Part shown: positions 47,952-56,483 of the stretch, in pieces
Numbering within the stretch: the first letter of the stretch is position 1
Layout: every line of letters starts with the position of its first letter
Assembly (NCBI GenBank): GCA_016933335.1
Contig: JAFGBD010000054.1
Span: forward strand, 29,830 to 93,829
DNA: 64,000 bases
Source of the DNA: Bacteroidales bacterium
Lineage (GTDB): Bacteria; Bacteroidota; Bacteroidia; Bacteroidales; UBA10428
Reading direction: 5' to 3'
Program-made: the position numbers and the translations under genes
The notes under the pieces: model-generated
What the model saw: the letters and a program-made list of their open reading frames with translations, nothing else
Databases searched by the model: none
Told to the model about the DNA's origin: nothing

Positions 47952-49436
47952 ATGAAGAAGAATCAGTTGGTTTTTATTGCAGCATTAATGCTGCCTTTGT
48001 TTTCGGTGTCACAGGACAGGGTGGATTTCAACCGCTATTTTGCTGACCAGACCCTGCGCATTGATTATTATCATACAGGGAATGCTGACGAGGCGTTTTT
48101 TTCACCTGACCAAATCTATCTGCAGGGCATCTGGGCCGGTAATCCCGATCGCTGTATTCAGCCTTTTGATCTGGGTTTATTTGGTGTGAAAGTGTATGAT
48201 CTGGCTTCCAACAAATTGATATTTTCAGCGGATTATAATACCATTTTTGGTGAATATCAGACCACTGGTGAAGCAAAGGATGGCAAGATGCGGACCTATC
48301 ACGAATCAGTATTGATTCCGCGCCCGAAGCATCCGTCCCTGGTTGTCATCGAAAAAAGAGACAAAAACAACCTGCTGATACCGGTTTATAAGCTTAAGAT
48401 CGATCCCGAGGATTATCACTTTTTATCCGAATCGTACCGGAGGGCAGGTGACATGGTCATCCCGGCAGTGCAAAGCGGGGATCCCCATTATAAAGTAGAT
48501 CTGGTGATTATAGGTGAGGGATATTCCAGCGCCGAACTGAACAAATTCAGAAACGACCTTGAGTATTATTCTACGCTGTTTTTTACTGTAGAGCCTTACA
48601 AGAGCCGCCACAAGGATTTTAATATCACAGGGATTTATACTCCATCCGATGAAAGCGGAGTGGACGAACCGCGGCAGGGTATTTACAGGAATACGGCTTT
48701 GAATGGCAGTTTCAATATTTTTGACACAGATCGCTACCTGCTTGTGGAGGATAATAAAAGCTTGCGCGATGTTGCGGCACAGGTTCCATACGATCTGATT
48801 CTTATCATGGTCAACCGCGACCGGTACGGAGGCGGCGGTATCTATAAGTGGCAATCGGTCTTTACAACAGGTTCCCAAAGGGGCGATTATGTTTTTTTAC
48901 ATGAGTTCGGACATGCATTTGCCGGCCTGGGTGATGAATATTATACTTCTGATGTCTCATACGAAGATTTTTATCCGTCCGGTGTCGAACCGCTTGATCC
49001 GAATGTTACTGCTTTGCTTGATCCCGGGAACCTGAAATGGAAAGATCTTGTCTCACCTGGTCTGGATATACCAACTGACTGGAACAAAAAGGTCTTTGAC
49101 AGTCTGAGTCATGCATATATTTCAGTCCAAATGGAAATGATAAAAGAAATTCAGAGACTCGGGGAATCAGGAACACCAGCTGTTCAGGCCAAAGAGGCTG
49201 AAAATTCATACAGGAATAAAATAGCAAAACTTCGCACGGAGATAGACGATTTTATGTTTAATCATCCGCTTAAAGATAAAATCGGTGCTTTTGAAGGGGC
49301 CGGTTATCAGTCTGAAGGATTGTATCGTCCGACTGTCAATTCGCTCATGCACCGTTTTGATGAGAACAACATAACCTATGGAAAGGTCAATGAGCAGGCG
49401 ATTAACAGGATCATAGATTATTATACAAAGAAGTAG
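47952..49436 (+). CDS. M64-family (IgA peptidase-like) zinc metallopeptidase
   Basis: 494-residue exported protein (signal peptide to about LFSVSQ) of the peptidase M64 family, named after a Clostridium ramosum IgA protease. The N-terminal beta domain (about 22-165: FNRYFADQTLRIDYYHTGN) is typical. The catalytic part has DLVIIGEGYSSAELNKFRNDLE and the zinc motif His317-Glu318-Phe-Gly-His321 in LHEFGHAFAGLGDEYY, and a final MHRFDENNITYGKVNEQAI. M64 enzymes of Bacteroides act on host glycoproteins; here a plant glycoprotein backbone is suggested by the neighbours. It ends convergently against the FAD/Fe-S dehydrogenase gene. Confidence 0.93.
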   Translation: MKKNQLVFIAALMLPLFSVSQDRVDFNRYFADQTLRIDYYHTGNADEAFFSPDQIYLQGIWAGNPDRCIQPFDLGLFGVKVYDLASNKLIFSADYNTIFGEYQTTGEAKDGKMRTYHESVLIPRPKHPSLVVIEKRDKNNLLIPVYKLKIDPEDYHFLSESYRRAGDMVIPAVQSGDPHYKVDLVIIGEGYSSAELNKFRNDLEYYSTLFFTVEPYKSRHKDFNITGIYTPSDESGVDEPRQGIYRNTALNGSFNIFDTDRYLLVEDNKSLRDVAAQVPYDLILIMVNRDRYGGGGIYKWQSVFTTGSQRGDYVFLHEFGHAFAGLGDEYYTSDVSYEDFYPSGVEPLDPNVTALLDPGNLKWKDLVSPGLDIPTDWNKKVFDSLSHAYISVQMEMIKEIQRLGESGTPAVQAKEAENSYRNKIAKLRTEIDDFMFNHPLKDKIGAFEGAGYQSEGLYRPTVNSLMHRFDENNITYGKVNEQAINRIIDYYTKK

Positions 49437-49502
49437 CCATCATTGATTATTGCGCAGCTGAGAGAGCTGGCTGCAACCGACTGGCAATGGTTGCAATACT
49501 GT

Positions 49503-52448
49503 TTATTTTAATGCCTGATATAACACCTCAACAGGATGAAGGGCTGTTCTTCCGGTTCCGTCTTTTATCTGGTGGCGGCAGCTGGTTCCCGGTGCCGAGA
49601 TAATTGTGTCTTCAGGTGATTTCCTGATTTCAGGAAAGAGGACCAGCTCACCAACTTTCATCGAAAGTTCATAATGCTCCTTTTCATAACCAAAAGCGCC
49701 GGCCATGCCGCAACAACCTGATCTGATCTCTTCCACCTGATAGTTTACGGGTATGCTGAGCATGGTTTTGGTCGGTTCGGTCGATGCAACGGATTTCTGC
49801 TGGCAATGCCCGTGCAGTTTTATTTTGCGTGCTTCTTTTGTGAAAATATCTTTATGGATATTACCTTTTTCATACTCTGCAGCCAGAAATTCGTCAATGA
49901 TAAAAACGTTCAGAGCCAGCCTGTCAGCATCCTTTTTCAGCCCTTGTCCGGCCAGGTCAGGGTATTCGTCCCTGAAAGCCAGGATTGCCGAAGGTTCGAT
50001 ACCTAACAGCGGAGAGTCAGATGTAATAAGATCCTTATACAACATAATGTTCTGAATGGCCAGTTTCCTGGCTTTTCCCAATAATCCCTTGGAGATAAAA
50101 GTCCTTCCGCTTTCTGCGTTTCTTATCACGCTGACATGATACCCAAGCTTGTTAAGGAGGTTCACAGTTGCAATACCCGTGGGAACATCGTTGAAATTGG
50201 TAAACTCATCAACAAACAGATAAACAGATTTATTTACATTGCCGATGGTCTTGTTCAGGTCGTCAAGATGCCTTTTGATCCACTTGCGCAGGGTTTGTTT
50301 ATGAAGCTTTGGCATACTCCTCTCAGTGGCAAAACCAATGGTTTTCTTAATGATATATGAAAAGAACCTGTTAGAGACAAACCAGTTGTATATGCCGGGG
50401 ACAATGGAGCCTAGTTTGTTCAATGCTGTAATATAGGCTATGAGCCTGGTACGGATCGGAATACGGTTGGATTCATAATAATGATGCAGAAATTCGGCTT
50501 TCAGCTTGGCCATATCCACATTTGAAGGACACTCTGATTTGCAGCCTTTGCAGGAAAGACATAAATCGAGAATATTATATAATTCTTTATCGTTAAAAGG
50601 ATTCTTTTTAACGGAGTTTGTCAGTACTTCCCTCAGCATATTTGCACGTGCCCGTGTGGTATTGTTTTCATCCTTGGTAGCCATATAGCTGGGACACATG
50701 GTACCACCTATTATGGCAGATTTTCTGCAGTCGCCTGAACCATTGCACATTTCGACCAGGCGCATCAGTCCAAGCGTTGAGGAAAAATCAAAAATGGTAT
50801 CAAACTGCCTGGTTTCGGCCCTCGGTACATACCGGAGACAGGTTTTCATCGATGGAGTGTCAGTGATTTTTCCGGGATTAAATATGTTGTCAGGATCCCA
50901 TGTTTTTTTAATCTCTTTTAATAACCGGTAATTCTTCTCACCGAGCATTACCGGAATGAATTCTCCACGCAGTCTTCCGTCGCCATGTTCACCACTGAGC
51001 GATCCCCTGTGCTTCTTGACGATTCTGGCGACCTCTGCGGCGACTGAACGGAATAATTCAACATGTTCGGGATCTTTCAGATTGAGTACCGGTCTGATGT
51101 GCAATTCACCGGTAGCTATGTGTGCATGGAAAACACATTCAAGATTGAATTTACCAAGCATTTCTTTGATATCAGCAATGTAATCGGGTAACACTGCAGG
51201 ATTAACTGCTGTATCCTCAATGACTGACACCGGTTTGGCATCACCGGGAAGATTGGCCAGACTGCCCAGGCCTGCCTTGCGCAATTCCCAGACTTTACTG
51301 ATATCATTGCCTGTAATAAGTGGAAAATAATAGCCATAGCCGGCACTGCGAATGTCCTCTTCTATCCTGTCTCTCAGCCCTTCAATCTCTTCCATTGAGT
51401 CGCGGGCAAACTCAATGATCATGATTGCCTCGGGTTCACCCTTGATAAAAAACCTGTTCTTTCGCTGTTCAATATTGGTTTTTGTACACTCAAGAATGAA
51501 TTTATCCATCAGTTCAATTGCACCGGGATGATGCTTCAGTGCGATCAGGTTTGCTTTAAAGGCTTGCTCAAGCAACTCAAAATGGGCACAGATCAGACCT
51601 TTGTATGAAGGTGGCAGCGGTACAAGATTAAGTGTTATTTCAGTAATAAATGCAAGCGTTCCTTCTGAACCGGCTATCAGCTTGCAGAAATTGAACGGGA
51701 TACCGTTACCGGAAAATGGGTCGGATTCCAGCAACAAATCAATTGCATAACCGTGGTTTCTTCTTTTTATCGCCGGATCAGGAAACTGATTTCTGATTTC
51801 TGCCTGGTTTTCTTTGTTTCCGAGGATGGATTCAATGTTCTGGTATAGTTCCTTTTCAAGTCCGGAGCCCGTTATTTTTTGTTTGAATTCTTCAGTATCC
51901 AGCGCTTTGAATTCTGCTTCACTGCCGTCACTCAGGATAGCTTTCACGCTCAGAAGGTGATCTCTGGTGCTGCCGTAAATCAGAGAATGGGCGCCGCACG
52001 CATTATTGCCTACCATACCGCCTATCATGCAACGGTTGGATGTTGATGTCTCGGGCCCAAAAAACAGACCGTAATCTTTTAAATACAGGTTGAGTTCATC
52101 CAGAATAACCCCTGGCTGTACCCTTACCCATTTTTCTTCAGGATTTATCTCCAGTATGTTGGTTAAATATTTTGAGACATCAACCACAATACCGCTTCCT
52201 ACTACCTGACCGGCCAATGAAGTACCCGCTGTACGCGGAATGATACCAATCTGATGCCTGCGGGCAAAGTCAATTAGTTTTTTAACATCATCGTTTGTCC
52301 TTGGTCTGGCAACTGCCAGCGGCTTTTCGCGATAAGCCGATGCATCGGTTGAATATAAAAGTCTGGATGTGTTGTCGCAAAACAGATCACCTTCGATCTG
52401 TCCGGCAAGAAGTTCAAGTTCATTTGTCAAATCGGCTACAGGGATCAT
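49503..52448 (-). CDS. FAD-linked, Fe-S D-2-hydroxyacid dehydrogenase (YdiJ/D-lactate dehydrogenase type)
   Basis: 981-residue fusion of a GlcD-like flavin domain and a GlpC-like Fe-S domain. The first about 500 residues show the PCMH FAD site (PRTAGTSLAGQVVGSGIVVDVSKYL, GNNACGAHS, AGSEGTLAFITEITLNL) and the FAD-linked oxidase C-terminal region (SGEHGDGRLRGEFI). Then come Cys motifs for 4Fe-4S clusters (CNGSGDC..CPSY; CLSCKGCKSECPSN) and CCG-type motifs (HGHCQQKS, SGCCGMAGAFGYE). Family members oxidise D-lactate or D-2-hydroxyglutarate and pass electrons to the quinone pool. No signal peptide. It has its own promoter divergent from acetyl-CoA synthetase. Confidence 0.92.
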   Translation of the reverse strand: MIPVADLTNELELLAGQIEGDLFCDNTSRLLYSTDASAYREKPLAVARPRTNDDVKKLIDFARRHQIGIIPRTAGTSLAGQVVGSGIVVDVSKYLTNILEINPEEKWVRVQPGVILDELNLYLKDYGLFFGPETSTSNRCMIGGMVGNNACGAHSLIYGSTRDHLLSVKAILSDGSEAEFKALDTEEFKQKITGSGLEKELYQNIESILGNKENQAEIRNQFPDPAIKRRNHGYAIDLLLESDPFSGNGIPFNFCKLIAGSEGTLAFITEITLNLVPLPPSYKGLICAHFELLEQAFKANLIALKHHPGAIELMDKFILECTKTNIEQRKNRFFIKGEPEAIMIIEFARDSMEEIEGLRDRIEEDIRSAGYGYYFPLITGNDISKVWELRKAGLGSLANLPGDAKPVSVIEDTAVNPAVLPDYIADIKEMLGKFNLECVFHAHIATGELHIRPVLNLKDPEHVELFRSVAAEVARIVKKHRGSLSGEHGDGRLRGEFIPVMLGEKNYRLLKEIKKTWDPDNIFNPGKITDTPSMKTCLRYVPRAETRQFDTIFDFSSTLGLMRLVEMCNGSGDCRKSAIIGGTMCPSYMATKDENNTTRARANMLREVLTNSVKKNPFNDKELYNILDLCLSCKGCKSECPSNVDMAKLKAEFLHHYYESNRIPIRTRLIAYITALNKLGSIVPGIYNWFVSNRFFSYIIKKTIGFATERSMPKLHKQTLRKWIKRHLDDLNKTIGNVNKSVYLFVDEFTNFNDVPTGIATVNLLNKLGYHVSVIRNAESGRTFISKGLLGKARKLAIQNIMLYKDLITSDSPLLGIEPSAILAFRDEYPDLAGQGLKKDADRLALNVFIIDEFLAAEYEKGNIHKDIFTKEARKIKLHGHCQQKSVASTEPTKTMLSIPVNYQVEEIRSGCCGMAGAFGYEKEHYELSMKVGELVLFPEIRKSPEDTIISAPGTSCRHQIKDGTGRTALHPVEVLYQALK

Positions 52449-52491
52449 AAAATCTGTTAATAATTTAATAATGGCTTATCAGATAAATTTG

Positions 52492-52524
52492 CAAAGCTAT
52501 CATAAAATTTAATATTCATACAAA
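52492..52524 (-). promoter_or_regulatory. Bacteroidota-type promoter for FAD dehydrogenase gene
   Basis: Read on the minus strand: TTTG (52524-52521), 21-bp spacer, TAGCTTTG (52499-52492), an exact match to TTTG-N19-21-TAnnTTTG. Expected transcript start is about 40 bp before the ATG at 52448. Confidence 0.8.
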
Positions 52525-52673
52525 GCTTTATTTCTGATCAGATGGCAAAACCATATTATCAGATCCATATAAAAAATAAGGATGGTTTCATGGAATAATA
52601 CTGATCTTTATTTACTAACAACCTGACAATTGTCATGATAGCAGGAAAATATTTGAAAAAAGACGAAGCAAAA

Positions 52674-52704
52674 CTTGTAATTACAACCATAAGATATATC
52701 TTTG
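52674..52704 (+). promoter_or_regulatory. Bacteroidota-type promoter for acsA
   Basis: CTTG (52674-52677), 19-bp spacer, TATCTTTG (52697-52704). This is one base off the full consensus. It implies a transcript start near 52711 and a leader of over 300 nt before the start codon at 53026. Confidence 0.7.
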
Positions 52705-53025
52705 TTTTTCAATTTATATTTAATGAATCAGGGGTGGATATTTAAATATCTGTTCAGCAAAAAGAGAGTATTTCAGCAAAGGTATTGGTATGAATGATGC
52801 AGGCCGGATCTCCTCACAAACTCATAGAAACAATATAAAATTCCGGGTTTTCCCCGAAACAGCATATACTTTTAAATCAGGTTATTGTATTGTACAGGCT
52901 TTTATACACACTCGTTGCAGGAGTATCTTTAAGTTTCTTATTTGAAAAGGGGTAAACCTTCTGATAATTATGTTGTTTAAGAGATGAATAATAATAGGGT
53001 TAAATTATAAAATAAAATCAGGTTT

Positions 53026-54948
53026 ATGACAAATAAAATTACAAGTCTTGCAGATTACTTACAGAAGTATAAAGAAAGTGTTGCCGATCCTGAAGGATTC
53101 TGGGCAAATATTGCAGAAAGCCACTACTGGCGCAAAAAGTGGGATCAGGTTCTTGACTGGAGATTTGAAGGTAAGGATGCTCCTCATGTAAAATGGTTCA
53201 TCAATGGCAAACTGAACATTACCGAGAATATTTTTGAAAGGAATATGTTCATGCGGAAGGATCAGGTTGCTCTTATCTGGGAACCAAATGATCCGAAAGA
53301 AAAGGAGGTCAGACTGACTTATGGTGAATTATTTGATAAGGTGAAACAATTTGCCAATGGATTGCTGAAAATTGGTGTAAAAAAGGGCGACCGGGTAGCC
53401 ATATACTTACCCATGATACCCGAACTGCCGGTTGCCATGCTGGCATGTGCAAGGATTGGTGCTATCCATTCGATCGTTTTTGCAGGATTCTCCGCTTCTT
53501 CTCTGGCCGACAGGATCATCGATGCTTCGTCAAATGTTGTTATTACCACTGACGGTGCTTACCGCGGAGCGAAAAGTATTCCCTTGAAATCAGTTGTTGA
53601 CGAGGCGCTCAAAACATGTCCGACAGTAAAAAATACCATCGTATTCAAGCATACCGGCGAAGAAATAAATTTTGATGCCAGGCATGATATCTGGTGGCAC
53701 GATCTGATCAAAGGCGTGAGCACTGAGAATACAGCAGAAGAAATGGATGCCGAGGACATACTGTTTATCCTGTATACATCAGGGTCTACAGGAAAACCCA
53801 AAGGCGTTGTGCACACCATTGGTGGTTATATGGTGTTTGCAGAATATACATTTAAGAATGTTTTCCAGTATGATGATGGCGATATTTTCTGGTGCACCGC
53901 TGATATCGGCTGGGTCACCGGACATACATATATTGTTTACGGGCCCCTGCTGACAGGTGCAACTTCAGTGATGTTTGAAGGTGTTCCGACATGGCCCGAT
54001 GCAGGAAGGTTCTGGGATGTCGTGGATAAATACAAGGTAAGCCAGTTCTATACAGCTCCTACAGCTATCCGTGCCCTGGTCGGACATGGCGATGAATGGG
54101 TGACAAAACACGATCTCAGCTCTATTAAGGTTCTGGGTACTGTTGGAGAACCCATCAATGAGGAGGCATGGAGATGGTATCATGATATCGTGGGCAAAGG
54201 TACCCGACCCATTGTTGATACATGGTGGCAGACCGAAACCGGGGGTATCATGATCACACCGCTGGCAGGCATCATTCCGACAAAACCTTCGTATGCAACT
54301 TTGCCGCTTCCGGGTATTCAGCCGATACTGGTTGACCAGGAAGGAAATGAATTGAAAGGGAACAGTGTGCAGGGTATCCTTTGTATCAAATTTCCATGGC
54401 CTGGCATGATCAGAACGACATACGGAGATCATAAGCGGTGCTATGAAACCTATTTTTCACTTTACAAGGGTTTATATCTCACGGGAGATGGTGCCAAACG
54501 TGACGAAGAGGGTTACTATCGCATCAGCGGCCGTATTGATGATGTGATCAATGTGTCAGGTCACCGTATCGGCACAGCCGAAGTTGAGGATGCCATTAAC
54601 CAGCATCCAAGGGTGAATGAATCGGCTGTTGTCGGATATCCTCACCCCATTAAAGGATCAGGCATTTATGCATATGTCATATGTGATGAGCTTTCTGATG
54701 AAGAGAGGGACGGTATCGAAGACCAGATAAGGGAAACAGTTTCAAAGTATATCGGACCCATAGCAAAACCCGATTTGATCCAGATTGTCAGCGGCCTGCC
54801 CAAGACCCGTTCCGGAAAGATAATGCGACGGATCCTGCGTAAAATTGGAGAAGGTGATGCAACCAATCTTGGCGATACATCAACACTGCTTGATCCCGGT
54901 ATCGTGGAAGAAATCATCAGCGGTGCAAAAGTTGAAGTAAAACGCTAA
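53026..54948 (+). CDS. acsA: Acetyl-CoA synthetase (AMP-forming)
   Basis: 640-residue ligase that makes acetyl-CoA from acetate, ATP and CoA via acetyl-AMP. The N-terminal ACAS region (LADYLQKYKESVADPEGFWANIAESHYWRKKWDQVLDW) is followed by the AMP-binding signature ILYTSGSTGKPKGVVH, DTWWQTETGG, GDGAKRDEEGYYRISGRIDDVINVSGHRIG and the C-terminal catalytic Lys598 in KTRSGKIMRRILRK. In other bacteria this lysine is the one acetylated by Pat and restored by the sirtuin CobB; homologues of both lie downstream in this window. Length is the family norm. Confidence 0.96.
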   Translation: MTNKITSLADYLQKYKESVADPEGFWANIAESHYWRKKWDQVLDWRFEGKDAPHVKWFINGKLNITENIFERNMFMRKDQVALIWEPNDPKEKEVRLTYGELFDKVKQFANGLLKIGVKKGDRVAIYLPMIPELPVAMLACARIGAIHSIVFAGFSASSLADRIIDASSNVVITTDGAYRGAKSIPLKSVVDEALKTCPTVKNTIVFKHTGEEINFDARHDIWWHDLIKGVSTENTAEEMDAEDILFILYTSGSTGKPKGVVHTIGGYMVFAEYTFKNVFQYDDGDIFWCTADIGWVTGHTYIVYGPLLTGATSVMFEGVPTWPDAGRFWDVVDKYKVSQFYTAPTAIRALVGHGDEWVTKHDLSSIKVLGTVGEPINEEAWRWYHDIVGKGTRPIVDTWWQTETGGIMITPLAGIIPTKPSYATLPLPGIQPILVDQEGNELKGNSVQGILCIKFPWPGMIRTTYGDHKRCYETYFSLYKGLYLTGDGAKRDEEGYYRISGRIDDVINVSGHRIGTAEVEDAINQHPRVNESAVVGYPHPIKGSGIYAYVICDELSDEERDGIEDQIRETVSKYIGPIAKPDLIQIVSGLPKTRSGKIMRRILRKIGEGDATNLGDTSTLLDPGIVEEIISGAKVEVKR

Positions 54949-54970
54949 TTGCCAAATAATAAATGATAAC

Positions 54971-55018
54971 TGAAGCTGGAGAAGTTAAAATTATAACTGT
55001 TTCCGGCTTCATTATTTA
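54971..55018 (+). terminator. Terminator-like hairpin after acsA
   Basis: TGAAGCTGGA (54971-54980) pairs with TCCGGCTTCA (55002-55011), with one G-T pair and extra inner AGTT/AACT pairing, followed by TTATTTAT. It probably separates acsA from the transporter gene, at least partly. Confidence 0.6.
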
Positions 55019-55041
55019 TATGAACCATCAATACTGAAAAC

Positions 55042-56289
55042 ATGGAGAACAAAAAAGTAATGAACAGGGGTCTGGTTGTGGTAGGAGCAATCCTTATTCA
55101 GCTTGCCCTCGGTGCAATCTATGCCTGGTCTGTTTTCACACCATCACTGGTAGCTGCAGGCTGGTCAAAAGAAAATACGCAATGGGTCTTTGCCATTGGT
55201 CTGGCTTCATTTGCCATTTTTATGGTCTATGCAGGTAAAAAGCTTGGTACATGGGGACCTCAAAAACTCTCGCTCATCGGGGGGGGTGTACTGGGCCTGG
55301 GATATTTGCTGGCCGGACTGCTGGGAGGCACCAGCTTTTGGATGCTGCTGATTTTTATCGGACTTGTGGGTGGTGCCGGAATCGGATTTGCCTATGTGGT
55401 GCCGATTGCTGTCGGGATGCGATGGTTCCCGGATAAGAAGGGTATGATAACCGGACTGGCTGTTGCAGGTTTTGGCTTTGGTGCAATGCTCTGGGTGAAA
55501 CTTGCCGGTGAATGGGGTAATCTGATTGCCAGCCTGGGTTTGTCAAATACCTTTACAATCTATGGCATTGCCTTTGCACTGATGGTCATCATAGGTGCCC
55601 TGTGGATGAAGTTTCCTCCTGCCGACTGGAAACCTGCAGGTTTTGAAGCAAAGCAGGCGTCAGATGCAAAAACGGCAAGTGTTAAGGAATTCACCAGCAG
55701 CGAGATGCTGGGTAAAATTCAGTTCTACCTTGTTTTTCTTACATTCGTATTCAGCGCCGGTGCCGGTTTAATGTCAATCGGCCTCATGAAATTATACCCG
55801 ATGGAAGCTTTACAGAAATCCGGGTTAACAGATATGGAAGCAAGTGCGGTTGCCGGAACGGCCATGGCAGTATTCTTCAGCCTGGCTAACGGACTGGGAA
55901 GAATAATCTGGGGACTGATCAGCGACAGGCTGGGGCGTAAAAACTCAATAATAATAATGACGGCAACTCAGGGTATCATTGTGATCCTGTTTACATACAT
56001 GGCCGGAACAGAGATTTTACTGTATCTGGGAGCAACCCTGATTGGTTTTAATTTCGGCGGGAATTTTGCCCTGTTCCCCACAATCACAGCTGATACTTTC
56101 GGTGCGAAAAATGTGGGACAGAACTATCCGTTTGTATTCCTTGCCTATGGTGTTGGAGGTATCCTGGGACCGATCCTTGGAGGTAAAATGGGTGATCTTG
56201 GTAATTTTCCGCTCGCCTTTACCATTTCTGGTATTGCAGTGCTGACAGGTACCATACTGACAATCCTGGTCAGGCCTGCAACCAAATGA
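55042..56289 (+). CDS. OFA-family MFS monocarboxylate transporter
   Basis: Integral inner-membrane protein, 415 aa, with about 12 hydrophobic segments. The start NRGLVVVGAILIQLALGAIYAWSVFTPSL is diagnostic for the oxalate/formate antiporter (OFA) group of the major facilitator superfamily. GGVLGLGYLLAGLLGG and RIIWGLISDRLGRKNS (the MFS loop motif) follow. Most OFA proteins are not oxalate carriers; placement between acetyl-CoA synthetase and the Pat-like ligase suggests acetate, lactate or another short monocarboxylate. A lysine-poor, charged mid-loop (about 195-220) joins the two halves. Confidence 0.93.
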   Translation: MENKKVMNRGLVVVGAILIQLALGAIYAWSVFTPSLVAAGWSKENTQWVFAIGLASFAIFMVYAGKKLGTWGPQKLSLIGGGVLGLGYLLAGLLGGTSFWMLLIFIGLVGGAGIGFAYVVPIAVGMRWFPDKKGMITGLAVAGFGFGAMLWVKLAGEWGNLIASLGLSNTFTIYGIAFALMVIIGALWMKFPPADWKPAGFEAKQASDAKTASVKEFTSSEMLGKIQFYLVFLTFVFSAGAGLMSIGLMKLYPMEALQKSGLTDMEASAVAGTAMAVFFSLANGLGRIIWGLISDRLGRKNSIIIMTATQGIIVILFTYMAGTEILLYLGATLIGFNFGGNFALFPTITADTFGAKNVGQNYPFVFLAYGVGGILGPILGGKMGDLGNFPLAFTISGIAVLTGTILTILVRPATK

Positions 56290-56356
56290 TCCGGAAGAAG
56301 AATAACTTTAACTAAACCCTGCATACGATACCTGAAGTCAGATGACTTTATTTACT

Positions 56357-56364
56357 TATCTTTG
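56357..56364 (+). promoter_or_regulatory. Candidate -7 element before pat-like gene
   Basis: TATCTTTG is an exact TAnnTTTG match 120 bp before the start of the acyl-CoA ligase/acetyltransferase gene. A -33 box at standard spacing is not evident. Confidence 0.5.
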
Positions 56365-56483
56365 CACCTGGGATACAGGTATGGTAAAACATCTGTTTTT
56401 CTCATGGTCAAAAAATATCGTATTGACATATATAACCTGAACATTTATCAAGGAATAAGGAAGTTCATTAAATATTATAAACA

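Larger units (their letters stand above)
52449..53025. other. Divergent regulatory region between FAD dehydrogenase and acsA
   Basis: 577 bp without a coding-like frame. It holds two good Bacteroidota promoters listed separately, one for each strand, and a leader of roughly 310 nt before acsA. I see no strong terminator or known riboswitch in the leader. Confidence 0.6.

Noticed and set aside
49455..49495. Hairpins between the convergent M64 and FAD dehydrogenase genes
   Set aside because: CAGCT/AGCTG and GCAACC/GGTTGC stems are short and lack a T tract; not reliable as a terminator.
55042..56289. Calling the transporter an oxalate/formate antiporter and linking it to formate from a glycyl radical enzyme
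   Set aside because: OFA membership is clear, but most members carry other monocarboxylates, and HypD does not make formate.
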